Shown piece after piece: positions 9,797-21,173 of a stretch of DNA of 64,000 nt; the first letter of the stretch is position 1, and each line of letters starts with the position of its first letter. The stretch is taken from positions 3,709,383-3,773,382 of the forward strand of contig CAXIPT010000007.1 of assembly GCA_964030475.1 (NCBI GenBank). Reading direction: 5' to 3'. Made by a program: the position numbers and the translations under genes. The notes beneath the pieces are model-generated. The model saw only the letters and a list, made by a program, of their open reading frames with translations, had not been told where the DNA came from and searched no databases. The DNA is from Tethya wilhelma. Its lineage: Eukaryota > Porifera > Demospongiae > Tethyida > Tethyidae.

Positions 9797-11611
9797 TTAA
9801 TTATTGTCTTCACAGCTTGCCGCATTTTCTTCATCTAGTATGTATTCTTGATTCGGCATGTGTTGCTGTATGGTCTCGAGAACAAGAGACATGTTGAGTT
9901 GTTCATTTGCGACGAAATTCTGCAGATTAGTTTTCCATTTTGAAACTATTGTTCTGTAGTAATGATCGATTGCATTCAATGACCAGGGAATGGCTGCTTC
10001 TCTTAACGTGGTCACAAAGAACTCGGCAAAGCTCTCTACTGCTGTTTGGTTAAGTCCCCCATCCTTATTATCCCTGGGCATCCATGCACCAAAGTAGGTA
10101 GGAATATCCGTATCTCTTGTAAAATTTTTTGCGATATCGATGCCAATTCTCAATCGACTCTTTTGTGCATCACTACCATCTCCATTCCAATAGCGTGGCA
10201 AATCGGGAAAAGCGCTTGGTCCGGCAGCATATTCGTGCCATTCTGCCATCAGGTATTTCTGCTGTAGGTAGGAAGCATTTTTGAGATCATTCAGGCCAGT
10301 TGCTAGCTTTTTAGGCGATCCTAGAATCACGATTCGTTTCTCATTGTTTCCACCAGTTGCTCGAATAGTTTCAATTACTGATGATGTCCAATTGTCGTAT
10401 TTGTTTTTATTTCGTTGAAGACTTTCTGCACAGCACTGTGTGTGTTAAATGGTTTCAATAGCTCAAAAAGGGGCATTAAGTAGTACATGATGCAATATAT
10501 ATAGTACCATATAGCTAGAAGTTTTTTGGACTTGAGAGGAGTATAATTTTCCCCACAAAATTTAACTCTGGGATTGTATATAATTATATCTTGAATGCTG
10601 CTTGATCCATAAAAAAAAAAAAACAAACAAACAAAAAAAAATGAAATGATCAAGTTTGTTGATCTGCTTTTTACTAAAATTTTACTCCTCGAAAATTTCT
10701 ATAGCTATAAAATTATATACCGTAAATCTTCTAAAAATTCGGCGCAAAAAAATTAAATACGTTCGAGCTTTGCCGAATTTATGGAGATTATTCATCGCAT
10801 GTGCCACGTGCGCATGCTCAATTGCATATGTTAGTATATACACATGACGACCTTTGCCGAAAAATTAGAGGTAAATTCAATAAATCTGGTAAAGGGTGCC
10901 GAATAATAAGAGGTGACGAATTTTTAGAAGATCTACGGTACATAATATTATCAGATAGTATATTATGCAATAATTTTAAAATTTAATTATTTTATGCTCA
11001 ACTTTAATATTGGCAATCAAATGATTTGTACATGTATATGTATATATACTTACATGTACATAATTACATGAACTTACTGTTTTGATTTTCGTGCAGCCAT
11101 TTCTCTTCTCTCCAAAGCATACATCAATCCCAAGCTCAGTGAAAAGGTTGAAGGAGAGGAGGTAGTTTTTGTCTTTAAGCTTAATAGCCACCCTTCTCCA
11201 CCAGTCGAGGTAGTTTAGCCGGTCGTTCTCAGTGGCGTAAGCTTCAGCTTGGTGATGTTCCCAAGAGATGATTGGGACAACTTCTTCAGCAATGCAGTCA
11301 TCCACCACCTCCTCCAGCTTTGTGAGGAATTCCTGGAATAGAGTAGTGTCATAATCGTCATTGTAGAGCTCAGGTCGACAACGAATTCTCATGTTTCGAA
11401 ATCCCCTGCTTTTGATATCCAGGATGTTTTGACTGTTGTATTTACTAGCTATTGGCGGTACAGTACCAGTCTTGAAATAGTTGGTGGCAAATCCTGGTCC
11501 AATGGCCTTCTGGTATTCCACTGGACATATGGGGTTTGAAAAATCATTGACTCCATGAGAGACACAGATGAAGGAGACTATCAGGAGAGCAGTGTATAGA
11601 AGAAACGTCAT
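9797..11611 (-). CDS. Secreted GH5-like glycoside hydrolase
   Basis: Two exons: 11611-11078 and 10435-9797, joined in phase 0 by GT-AG sites, giving about 390 residues. The acceptor at 10436/10437 is chosen over one 10 bp further in because only it keeps the frame open. A signal peptide is clear (MTFLLYTALLIVSFICVSHG). The body has cellulase-family (GH5-like TIM-barrel) features: PIISWEHHQAEA, DWWRRVAIKLKD, FNLFTELG, GGNNEKRIVILGSP, AEWHEYAAGP and YFGAWMPRDNKDGG. The likely role is extracellular hydrolysis of beta-glucan or similar polysaccharide. The usual GH5 nucleophile glutamate (Gly-Glu context) is not seen; the corresponding strand reads YFGAWMP, so catalytic competence or exact subfamily is uncertain. 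TATATAAG at 11685-11692 lies about 75 bp upstream of the ATG. The intron carries a MITE. Confidence 0.65.
10718..10940. mobile_element. MITE, TACCGTA-type termini
   Basis: A 223-bp element in the glycosidase intron with terminal inverted repeats: left TACCGTAAATCTTCTAAAAA, right its complement ending ATCTACGGTA. There is no coding capacity. Its ends resemble those of the 210-bp elements at 37989-38198 and 59619-59828. Confidence 0.75.
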
Positions 11612-11684
11612 TGCTCCTTGTCAGTGTATAGGTGGGATCTCTGAGATGAATCTGTGAATGAAGTCAATGCATGACAGACAGCTG

Positions 11685-11692
11685 CTTATATA
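11685..11692 (-). promoter_or_regulatory. TATA box of the glycosidase gene
   Basis: TATATAAG on the minus strand, about 75 bp upstream of the ATG at 11611. A plausible TATA element from sequence and spacing only. Confidence 0.45.
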
Positions 11693-11786
11693 GAAACTGG
11701 AAAATTGATGATGTAACAATAAAATAAGACAGGGTATACATGTTGTTAATGAGTGCATGCATTTGTATAGAATCCACACTCTTGTT

Positions 11787-12086
11787 GTGGTCCATTTGGA
11801 CCTTTCATGAGTACGTGTTCTCTAAAAGGTTTAAGCAAGCCATAATTTGATTGAAGAGCAGGTAGCTATTAATAGTGCATGTGCCACTCAAGTTTCAGGA
11901 GAACTCATCGTAGTTATCTTCCGGTGGAAGGCACGAATGAATAAAGTTACCAGGAATTGTATAGGTATACATTACGTGTATTCTCCTGAAAATCGGCACA
12001 TGCACTATTAATCGGTCAAAGTAGGGCTTGCTTGCATGCATGATCCTTTTAGAGAGCATATGCTCATGAAAGGTCCAAACGGACCA
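11787..12086. mobile_element. Foldback MITE, about 300 bp
   Basis: Long terminal inverted repeats. The left arm, starting GTGGTCCATTTGGACC, runs to a GTGCATGTGCC segment near 11887; the right arm, from GGCACATGCACTATTAAT near 11995, ends GGTCCAAACGGACCAC. Arms of about 95 bp flank about 110 bp of unrelated sequence. Non-coding. Confidence 0.75.
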
Positions 12087-12436
12087 CATAATTGTTGGTA
12101 TGTAGCTTGAAAGTCATCCTTTAGTCTTTATTCAATAGTATAAATGCACTTATTAGACTATAATACTTGCATTAATTTGCATCTATACTATTCTATAGCT
12201 GTATAAGTGTGTATCAACTTAAAGTCAATCATAATGTATAGATGCACCTAAACAAACACATGCTGTATAGGTAGTATAATTTATTAGCATAAGACATTTC
12301 CCACATACACTGACTCTCCTGACATAATCTCCTCCCAAAGTGGCAGAGGAAGTTAGGAACACCAAAAATATACGTAGAGGAGATTGATTTTCATGGATCC
12401 TATTACCATGCTTGAGAAGCATATGATGTAGCAGCA

Positions 12437-12791
12437 GTGTCTCAGAGAAGCCGAAGTGAGAAACCACCGATTGGATATAAGAGTAACGAGACAGAGGATA
12501 CAAAAGAGGAGATGAGTGATCTACTCCTGAAGAAGACAGGAGAGCAAACCAGGAAGAAAGAGACAGGTACGTATGCTATAAGTGTGGCCAACCAGGGCAT
12601 CTTGCTTGTACTATGATTAATATTGTGGACAGCTATGTGTGTACGAGAGCCCATGGACTGGCGGGACTCTGGCAGTGACATGCAGACCCAGCCACCTGTA
12701 AAGTGCTATACATGCATGGTGATAGAAGCTCTTGACTCATTGTCAGGAGACGAGTGGGAGAAACTACTTTGTAAGTATCGGCTCCACAAGG
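12437..12791 (+). CDS. Tentative exons of an unknown gene
   Basis: Two open segments with good splice signals. One starts around 12437 and ends at a GTACGT donor near 12567. The other follows the acceptor GTGGACAG near 12632 and ends at a GTAAGT donor near 12771; in the matching phase it codes for REPMDWRDSGSD and EALDSLSGDEWEKLL. Between them CYKCGQPGHLAC resembles a zinc knuckle but lacks the last Cys at the right spacing. There is no start, no stop-terminated end and no recognised family. It could be a decayed gene or transposon fragment. Confidence 0.2.
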
Positions 12792-12829
12792 AAGAAGGAT
12801 CAACTTATTAGTAGGTCAACTGTGGGTAC

Positions 12830-13625
12830 TGTATTATTATTATTATTATCATTCACTTTCTACACTTAAGTAGCTACTAGTTACAAAACAACAACAACAA
12901 CAACAAAAAGACAACAGCAACATATTAATTATTAACTAACAACAAACAACTACATAATCAATATTAAGCGGCAATCTGTTGAGCATTAGCAGTCAAATGC
13001 TTGTGCATCGTGAGCATGGACATTCATGATGGTATGTGCAGGTGACATTGGAATTGAAATTGTTTACAAAACTAGACCAGAGGTACTTGTATATGTTCTG
13101 CTTTAGAGTATTGTGGGACAGTGAAAGATCTAGAATGTAGCTTGGAAATGAGTTCCACAGTTTGATAACTCTGTTGAAATAAAAATGTTTTGTCATTGTT
13201 CTTCTATTAAAGTTAAGTTTTAATTTGTTACTGCTTCCATGCAGCTCTGGTTTGTGTTGTCACAAAATTAATGACATGTATTGGTATAGGTTAATGTTGT
13301 CATCTGGGTCACTCAAGCACAAAGTCTTGATTAGAAACATCAGGTTCTGAAGTTCAAACCATCTCATTAATGGTAACAAATTTAATGAAACTAGCCTTTC
13401 CTTGTAGCTCATGGCATAATATAAACTTTGTAGCTCTTCTTTGGATGCGTTCTATACTATTAATATCCCTTATTAATCGTGGTTGACAGCAATAAGTTAG
13501 ATGTGACCTTACAAGTGTGATATAAAGAGTCTTTTTAAGAGCTGTTGATGAGAGAGCAGGTAATACGCGACGTATCAGATGCAAAGATGCATACTCAAGT
13601 GACTTAAAAAGTTGGGACACTATAT
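12830..13625 (-). mobile_element. 5'-truncated non-LTR retrotransposon remnant
   Basis: On the minus strand, 13620-13354 codes for the end of a reverse transcriptase (LVRSHLTYCCQP, IERIQRRATKFIL) and 13196-12993 for its usual tail (TKHFYFNRVIKLWNSFPS, then CSRC). Both segments are typical of the C-terminal region of Jockey/CR1-type non-LTR elements. They are in different frames with stops between, so the copy is dead. The 3' side ends in (AAC)n and (ATT)n simple repeats at about 12830-12946, as expected of a microsatellite-tailed non-LTR element. The RT catalytic core is absent. Confidence 0.8.
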
Positions 13626-13854
13626 TACCGTGGTCTCCTATAATAACCCTAGCTAACTAATTACTATACTCGCTCTTTCAAACACCACCAAATGAGTCTG
13701 CCCATGACCAGTTGACATCGAGGTATTATCAGTCTTCAAACATTGTATCTTTGTGAAACACTCTACGACAAGAGATTACAGATATAGAATCGATTACTAC
13801 ATAGTCTTTGTCTTTTAAAAAAAATACTATGCATGCATGCAATTAATATAATTC

Positions 13855-15168
13855 CTATACACTGCATTGAGCACTGTCTGCCTTCATGCGTTGGTTAGCC
13901 ATGTATGCAACATGATTTGGTACTTTGTGTTGCTTATAACCATGCATGAGTAATCCTGCTGTATGAATCATATTTTCTACAACATTCAAAGTCCAATACA
14001 TGCTTTTGAAGTTCTCTGGTTTATAATGATTATGTTTAGGGTCTTTGAGATACTTTGTAATGTTACCATCCGTTATGTTCTTGAGATTTCGTGTAAAACC
14101 AAGATTAGGGTGAAAACGAATCCATTGAAATGATTCTGATGCAATATTTTTATTCCGGAATAATACCCTCTCGGCATAATAGTGAATATTTGTTCTCTTA
14201 GGTATTACTGGCACAAAGAAATCGTCAGTGTCATAAAACAGTACATAATCAAATACGGTTAGATGGCGATATAGACAGTCTACATATAGAAGTGCTTGCT
14301 GGTGATAGTAAACTTGTGATTTATCCAAAAATGATTTCCAGACTTCAAGTTTAGCATATCCACTCTCCAAGTAGGATTTTAGAACTGAATTATTTGCTCC
14401 TCCGCATTTAACAAATGACTCCTCTGCACTTATGTGAATGAAATCCACACCAATTGTTTTCTGGTAGATCAACCATTCACTCAGCAATGGTGGACTACCA
14501 TAAACTGTTGTACAAACTAATATTGATTTTTTCCACTTTCCCTTTGATCTGAATTGGGGTTGTTGATTTGGTATGTAAACTCTTTTTTCAACCTCTAAAA
14601 TACCAGTTTTTTTGTTGGTTTTCTCTTCAGTATAGTACACAAATGCTCTACTTCCTTGCTGGTATACTGGAAGATCGTAACAATTCAGCATTACCTCATC
14701 ATGTGTAAGAGATGAGTGTTTTGTATGTATCCATGTATTATAGACAGTCAGTAGTCTGATTTTGAATTTCTTACTGAAAACGTTATTAACTCCACAACCA
14801 ATAATTAGAGACCGTTTTAGTGCCGATTTTGAAATTTGCAGAAGAAAGACAGTGGTGTTTTGATGACCATCTCGAGGTCTTTCATCGAAATATACACTCC
14901 GTGGTAAAATCTCAAGAAACGAACCATTAAACAGTGTGTCACTCTCTTTCTGAAGAATCAGTATTTCAGAGTCATTGACTGTGACTGGAAGATCGTAGTG
15001 AGCTGGCCTAGATAGAGAGAGGGGATCCAGTAATAGTACAGATTTGAAGGAGATTGCAGCAATAATGATCAAAACAAGAATAGCTCCATAATAGAGTAAA
15101 CGACATGATCTGATGCCCAACTGTTTAACGATGTACATTATACACTGATAATTCACATGGACATGCAT
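13855..15168 (-). CDS. GT92 (DUF23) family glycosyltransferase, type II membrane protein
   Basis: Single exon of 437 residues from the ATG at 15168; a frame-open TTG lies one codon upstream. It has a short cytoplasmic N terminus, one signal-anchor helix (about residues 23-42, YYGAILVLIIIAAISF) and a luminal domain. The luminal domain carries the GT92 hallmarks: CTTVYGSPPLLSEWLIYQKT, GVDFIHISAEES, the metal-binding DTDD in LFYDTDDFFVP (residues 313-316) and SESFQWIRFHP. GT92 enzymes are Golgi galactosyltransferases (for example C. elegans GALT-1, which acts on core fucose); the acceptor here is unknown. All key residues are present, so this is the likely functional copy of the tandem pair. A TATATAG lies about 20 bp upstream of the start. 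Confidence 0.85.
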   Translation of the reverse strand: MHVHVNYQCIMYIVKQLGIRSCRLLYYGAILVLIIIAAISFKSVLLLDPLSLSRPAHYDLPVTVNDSEILILQKESDTLFNGSFLEILPRSVYFDERPRDGHQNTTVFLLQISKSALKRSLIIGCGVNNVFSKKFKIRLLTVYNTWIHTKHSSLTHDEVMLNCYDLPVYQQGSRAFVYYTEEKTNKKTGILEVEKRVYIPNQQPQFRSKGKWKKSILVCTTVYGSPPLLSEWLIYQKTIGVDFIHISAEESFVKCGGANNSVLKSYLESGYAKLEVWKSFLDKSQVYYHQQALLYVDCLYRHLTVFDYVLFYDTDDFFVPVIPKRTNIHYYAERVLFRNKNIASESFQWIRFHPNLGFTRNLKNITDGNITKYLKDPKHNHYKPENFKSMYWTLNVVENMIHTAGLLMHGYKQHKVPNHVAYMANQRMKADSAQCSV

Positions 15169-15180
15169 CAAAAACTCTCG

Positions 15181-15466
15181 CTATATAGTATAAAAATTTT
15201 AATAGTACTGAAACAGGCATGACTACCGTGGTATGTGTTGTAGTATATGTTGAAGGTTTCAGGGCATGCCTATGTAGCGGTTTATTTTGATAAACTATTT
15301 TGCATCAACAAGGTCAATAAATTTTGATAAGAGTTCCCTATGCTTATAGTACATACTTCATACCAAGAACCACAAAATTTAATTATAGAAGCTATATGTG
15401 TATACATGTATGCTATTTGTGTGTGTGTCAAGATTAAAGTTTTTAACATTGATATTGGCAATACAT
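15181..15466 (-). repeat. Upstream part of a tandem duplication unit
   Basis: Sequence upstream of the intact GT92 gene matches 17870-18180 upstream of the broken copy, including ACAGGCATGACTACCGTGGT and ending at TTGATATTGGCAA. The duplicated unit therefore spans gene plus putative promoter, about 1.6 kb. Confidence 0.7.
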
Positions 15467-16522
15467 GACAGGCTCATCTGTAAGGTGTGCATGATATGAT
15501 GCATCTTGTATTGTTACACCTTACTATACCATGCATGTTTCTCCTTAATTTTCCTGCATGGTTAATTAAGGGGGTCTGATATTTGAAGAATTTTCAATGG
15601 TGTATACCTTTTCTGACAATGTGAGGGGGATATACTAGCTCGTATATACGAGGTACAGAATTAAGTCGAGTTATTGTTGTTCTGAAATACACTGTTAAAA
15701 ATGAAGTGTCAAACAAGACGTTAGGTGTGTCAGGCCCGTAGCCAGGATTCTTGAAAGGGGTGCATATATTGACTGGTAGCAAAAGCTTTAACTGCATCAG
15801 GAACTATAACGAGCATGAGTTATCTTTCTATATACTCATACTTGCTGTCACTCCCGCCAGGCTTCTCCTCCACTGTGTCTTCTCCCACTTTTAAATTATT
15901 AACCCTTGGTGCATATAATATCATGCTCACCTGCCTGAGATCCTTACAAATGATTGTGCTAAAATGTGAGCTCACTCAACTCATGCAGTGAATGTTGCGA
16001 CAATAACTGCTGTGATGATAGACAACATCAAGCATTCCTTCACTGTACCATGCATTTCGAAATCGATGATAATTAATGTACAAACATAATATACCCAATG
16101 GTAAGCACACCAATCATTGAATACATAACATTTTAACATCATACACTATATAATTCTCATAACAACAGTGACACTAAGTACTCGGAATTTTATGTGCATG
16201 GATGCATATTATGCACAAAGATTATGCATCTCGATTCTCGATGCCTTCATTCTCCATCAGTGCTGCAGCCAATGGGGTGACGCATGCATGGTCACTGCAT
16301 GCCAGGATAGATGCATGCATGCTTTTGAATAGTGTTGGAAGGTCACCTTCAAACTCAGGTCTGTTACATGCAGGTCCAGGGACCAGCATACCTACTATAC
16401 TATGAGCAAAGAAAAGAATCAACAAAACAATTGAATTCAAAAATCAATCATATAATTTTATAAAATTAATCATAAGTAGCACAAATTAATTATAGCACTA
16501 TATAGCTATAGTATGCTGAAAA
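15467..16522. other. Spacer between GT92 copies
   Basis: AT-rich spacer. A 67-codon minus frame at 15797-15594 contains PFKNPGYGPDTP, which may be a transposon fragment. A minus open frame at 16440-16222 looks like a hydrophobic leader plus a Cys-containing peptide but has no ATG at its start. Nothing supportable as a gene. Confidence 0.5.
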
Positions 16523-17849
16523 TCATCCACTGCATTGAGAACTGTATGGAGCATCCATATGTTGGTGAGCCACGTATGCGACATGATTTGGTACCTTATG
16601 TCCCTTGTAACCAGGCATGAGTGATCCCACTTTATGAATCATATTTTCGACAACATTCAAAGTCCAATACATGGTTTTGAAGTTCTCTGGTTTATAATGA
16701 TTATGTTTAGGGTCTTTGAGATACTTTGTAATGTTACCATCCGTTATGTTCTTGAGATCTTGTGTGAAACCATGATTGGGGTAAAACCGAACCCAATAAA
16801 ATGATTCTGATGCAATATTCTTATCCTGGAAAATTTTCCTCTCGACATAATAGGGAATGTTTGTTCTCTTAGGTATTGCTGGTATAAAGAAATCGTCAGT
16901 GTCATAAAACAGTGCATAGTCAAATATGGTTCGATAGCGATACAGACAGTCTACGTACAGAAACGTTTGTTGGTGATAGTAAACTTGTGATTTATTCAAA
17001 ATTGATTTCCAGACTTCAAGTTTAGCATATCCACTCTCCAAGTAGGATTTTAGAACTGAATTGTTTGCTCCTCCACATTTAACAAATGACTCCTCTGCAC
17101 TTATGTGAATGAAATCCACACCAATAGTCTTTTGGTATAGATCAACCACTCACTGAGCCATGGTGGCCTACCATACATTGTTGTACAAACTAATACTGAT
17201 TTTTTCCACTTCCCTTTAGACCTGAAATGGGGTTGTTGATTTGGTATGTAAACTCTTTTTTCAGCTTCTAGTGTGCCAGTTTTGTTGTACATGTTTTTCT
17301 CTTCTGAATCATTATAGTACACAAATGCTCTACTTTCTTGCTGATATACTGGAAGATCATAGCAATTCAGCATTACTTCATCATGTGTAAGAGACGGAAA
17401 ATTTGGATGTATCCATGTATTATAGAGATTCAGTAGTCTGATTTTGAATGTTCTTGTGAAGACATCATTAACTCCACAACCAATAATTAGAGACCGTTTT
17501 AGTGCCGATTTTGAAATTTGCAAAAGAAAGACAGTGGTGTTTTGATGACCATCTCGAGGTCTTTCATCAAAATATACACTCCGTGGTAAAATCTCAAGAA
17601 ATGAACCATTAACAGTGTGTCACTCTTTTTCTGAAGAATCAGTACTTCAGAGTCATTGACTGTGACTGAATGATCATAGTGAGCTGGGCTAGATAAAGAG
17701 AGGCAATCCAGTGATAGTAAGAATTTGAAGGAGATTGCAGCAATAATGATCAAAACAAGAATAGCTCCATAATAGAGTAAACGACATGATCTGATGCTCA
17801 ACTGTTTAACGATGTACATTATACACTGATAATTCACATGGACATCCAA
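16523..17849 (-). pseudogene. GT92 glycosyltransferase tandem copy with two frameshifts
   Basis: Paralogue of the intact gene at 13855-15168, on the same strand and clearly similar throughout. The frame breaks twice. Near 17607 one A of an AAA run is missing, and near 17135 two extra bases are present, each judged against the intact copy. The signal-anchor helix, DTDD motif and C terminus are otherwise kept. The in-frame ATG of the intact copy is also lost, with TTG-GAT in its place. Either a young pseudogene or sequencing indels; the small number of lesions makes reads or transcripts worth checking. Confidence 0.8.
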
Positions 17850-18180
17850 AACTCAGGCTATATAATTATAATTTTTAATAGTATTGAAACAGGCATGACT
17901 ACCGTGGTATGTGTTGTAGTATAATATATATATTATGTTGAAGGTTTCAGGGCATGCATATATGTAGCAGTTTATTTTGATAAACTATTTCCATTTTAGG
18001 AATAGTTATGCGTGCAGGCATCAACAAGGCCAATAAAATTTTATAAGAGTGCCCTATGCTTATAGTACTTCATACCAAGAACCACAAATTATAGAAGCTA
18101 TAAAATTATAGGTATGTGTATACATGCATGCTATGTGTGTGTGTACCAAGACAGCTAGTTTTCAACATTGATATTGGCAA

Positions 18181-18790
18181 CTTCACAGTAAATGTTCATG
18201 TAGCTTTTCTACTGTGCAGAGTTTCAGGCGTAGAAGCCTCCTACAAACAGATAATTTATCAACCAGCATATCATACAAAGTTTATTGTACCTTAAATTTT
18301 AGTAGCTCCATGTGCTTTGATACAAAGTACCTTAATTCTGGCCAGCATGACTTTGCACTGTGTTTTTCGCACAATTTCAAACTCCAGACTGAGTCCTTAG
18401 CAAGCTTGATTTTATGTTAGCACCAAGTTCAGCTCTCTCTTTAACATCAAAGATCCAGTTGAACCCTGTTTTATGGCAACTAGACTCTCCACAGAGATCA
18501 TGATTATCTTTCTTACTTTTCAAATTCATGTAGTCACATGAATGTCACATGAATCTGAATGGAATCTGAATTTGTTGCTTTTCAAAGATAGAATTAAGAT
18601 AATGCAGCATTGTCTTAACATTTTATATCGAATTTTTAGTTGATTTCAGCTAAACTTCGGATATGACCTGGCAATCTATACATGATTTAGATAATTTCCA
18701 GATATCGTTAAGATAAAACCCTCCAATAGTGAAACGAGCCTGTCATAATAATGTATTGTTTGCATGCATGATGTCTAGACTAAGTATATA
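18181..18790. other. Spacer, nothing recognised
   Basis: AT-rich sequence with a 68-codon plus frame (18214-18420) lacking any recognisable feature. No splice-supported exon or repeat identified. Confidence 0.5.
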
Positions 18791-19172
18791 CAAGTAGCAA
18801 AAATTTCAAAAAAATAAGCAGTGTAGGAATGGGCAGTGCTGTAAAAAGTACTGGAACAAGGCATGTCTCAATTTCGGGCACATGACTACTTCATTTTCAT
18901 TTTTGATTGTCATAAATGGTTCCAGAATTATCCATAGATGAATTTATCAGCAGCAGTATCACATACTAATGGTTCAAATCCCTGCAAATCTTATCACTTG
19001 GCTAAATAGTGGAATGAAGTAAAGCAGGCATGATTAGATTATATTGGCCAAGACTTGAACACAAAAAAATGAAGTAGTCATGTGCCCGAAATTGAGACAT
19101 GCCTTGTTCCAGTACTTTTTACAGCACTGCCCATTCCTACACTGCTTATTTTTTTGAAATTTTTGCTACTTG
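18791..19172. mobile_element. MITE with about 110-bp inverted arms (CAAGTAG family)
   Basis: A 382-bp element. Its left arm runs CAAGTAGCAAAAATTTC ... GTGTAGGAATGGGCAG ... GGAACAAGGCATGTCTC ... CATGACTACTTCATTTT; its right arm is the reverse complement, ending TTTTTGCTACTTG. The same family recurs at 46335, 46720 and 47154-47538, and as a shortened single arm at 63508-63594. Non-coding. Confidence 0.88.
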
Positions 19173-19850
19173 TTCATTCACTTTTTTCAACACTACAGTG
19201 TGAAGACTGTTAGAGACTGGTTAGTCTCTACAAAAAGCTTGAGTATATAGCAGCTACATGCATTGTAATGCTAGAGTAACTAATACGCATGCGCGTTCAA
19301 TGCCACGTGGATAGATAATGAATGACCTTTGAACTCTACCTACAGTAAGATTGCTACCATGTACTAGCCTCACGAAGGAGGAGCCTGGGCACGAGGCTAA
19401 CCATGTACGTTGAAGTACATGAATTTATATGCTAAGTTTCAAAGTTTTCTAGTTTTTGTTTAGGCTTATTTGCGATGAAAACGAGTATCAAGGAACGCAG
19501 TTCCCTTGAAAAGGACTTACCTAGTGCTGTCAAAGTTGGCTCCACACTCTTTGGTTCTCTGGAAACCGTGTTCAAGTAAGTCAGTTAGTACGTACGTAAG
19601 TAAGTACGTTAGGAGAACAAAAATGGCACTGTTGTGGCTTCCCACTAGCGCTCTCTACGAGTTCCCAGGGAAGTTTCTGTGAGTTTCAGGCCTTGCATGC
19701 AGTTGGTAATCTGTTGGGGAGAGCCTTTGAGCAAGTTTGAGGGCTTAACTTTGTTTTGTTAGATTTTTATGATGATAAACATTTTGTATTGGGTCTATGA
19801 GACATGTGGCCCATTCCTACTATACGTACTACCGTACGTATGATATATGG
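19173..19850 (+). repeat. Dispersed composite repeat next to the MITE
   Basis: This block (TTCATTCACTTTTTTCAAC ... CATGCGCGTT ... GCTGTCAAAGTTGGCTC ... ending GGCCCATTCCTACTATACG) has diverged counterparts at 46430-47153, partly inverted, and there too it abuts the same MITE family. The shared order suggests a larger mobile unit from which the MITE derives. Confidence 0.6.
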
Positions 19851-21173
19851 TATTGACATTGTGCATGCCATAATACATATTTTTTCTATACACGTTACAT
19901 TATAATTACAATGTGGCAACTGTTTATGAGAATGCTTTCCTAATTATATCATGTATGATTGAAACATGCAGTTTTACCTACATTAAGGTCCCAGCCATTA
20001 AATTTAGTGCTAAGAAATTTAGATTTATTTTTAGGTATATAAAACTTACATCCAAGAATGTATCACTATAGTCTAGCTGACACATTAGACCCCATTCCTA
20101 GCTAAAGGCCGTACTTAATAGTATGGCAGTCTCAGACCCTTTGCCTGTGCTTATCATATTATAGTACTTGGTCTGGCACACCAGATACACTTGAACACTT
20201 ACTTTTACTGTATAGCAGTCCCTTCTTCAAAAGTAAAGGAGTCTTGTTGACTGAGACAGAGCATCATAGTATGGTGTATAAGGAACTTGCTGATGTGGAT
20301 ATATAGGTCCATGAAGTTATTTTAAAGCTAACTTTGGTGAACCTTGTTGTATATGTGTGCTTTTGTTCTGAGCTTCAGCAATATATGTATGTGTAGAATA
20401 TCAGTTCCTTAAGTATGCTGTCTTATGAAGGTATTCCACAGTAACAATTACCAGAGAGAACATCAGCGTATCGAAGACTAAGCTACTGTATGTGCAAGAC
20501 TTGGATGTATAATTATGTGTTCAACTTGTCACCTGATTGTTGACTTTTAGGTCGTACTTTTATATTTACCAAGAACTGCATGCTGCTGCTGCTCTGGGTA
20601 AGCTCTTCACTGAAAGTAGTAACTTGTTTTTTGTTGTGTGTGTGNTTTCAGATAATCATCCAGCTACATAAAAGCTCTCCGGGCATGTATATTGTATCTT
20701 ACAGCATGCATTCAGAAATGTAAGTTCCTGAAGTGCTGTCTTAAGAAGGTGCTCCACAGTAATAGTTACTAGAGAGAACATCAGTGTATCAAAGACTAAG
20801 CTACTGTACATGCAAGACTTGGATGTAAGAATTATTATATGTTCAACCTGTCACCTGATTGTTGACTTTATTTGGTTTGCAGGTCGTACTTTTATATTTA
20901 CCGAAGACTGTATGCTGCTGCTGCTCTAGGTAAGCTCCTCAAACTGTTGGTGTTTTTGTTGTGTGTGTGTGTGTGTGTNGGGGGGGGGGGGGGATATCAC
21001 TATGCCATTTTATATAATATAATAATATATGGCATGATTTTTTGAAAATAATGTTATATATCCCTCCTTTGTTTTCAGAATCTGAAATGTTGAGTGAAGT
21101 ATACCTAACAAGTTCAAGCCTATATGTGTTCAGTGTGAATGGAGAATGTAGCCTCAAGAATTTGAAAGTGCGT
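19475..21173 (+). CDS. Tentative multi-exon gene, 5' part, with duplicated 47-nt exon
   Basis: A phase-consistent chain. Exon 1 is 19475-19575 (starts MKTSIKERSSLEKDLPSA). Next is a 47-nt exon present twice (about 20551-20597 and 20882-20928), coding SYFYIYQELHAAAAL or SYFYIYRRLYAAAAL. Then an exon about 21079-21171 (SEMLSEVYLTSSSLYVFS). All borders are GT-AG. Using both 47-nt exons together would give a stop, so they could only be alternatives. No family is recognised. Cautions: exon 1 lies in a dispersed repeat, and the second exon copy lies on a 333-bp piece bounded by Ns, so it may be an assembly or haplotype artefact. Confidence 0.35.
20645..20645. other. Single N, probable contig join
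   Basis: N inside a (GT)n stretch. With the N at 20979 it bounds a 333-bp piece whose content resembles the end of the left contig. Confidence 0.6.
20979..20979. other. Single N, probable contig join
   Basis: N between a (GT)n tract and a run of Gs, a typical assembly break point. Confidence 0.6.

Noticed and set aside
12560..12610. CCHC zinc knuckle
   Set aside because: CYKCGQPGHLAC lacks the final Cys at the required spacing and lies between the better splice sites.
16222..16440. Small secreted peptide gene
   Set aside because: The frame starts with TTG just after a stop and no upstream acceptor is convincing.
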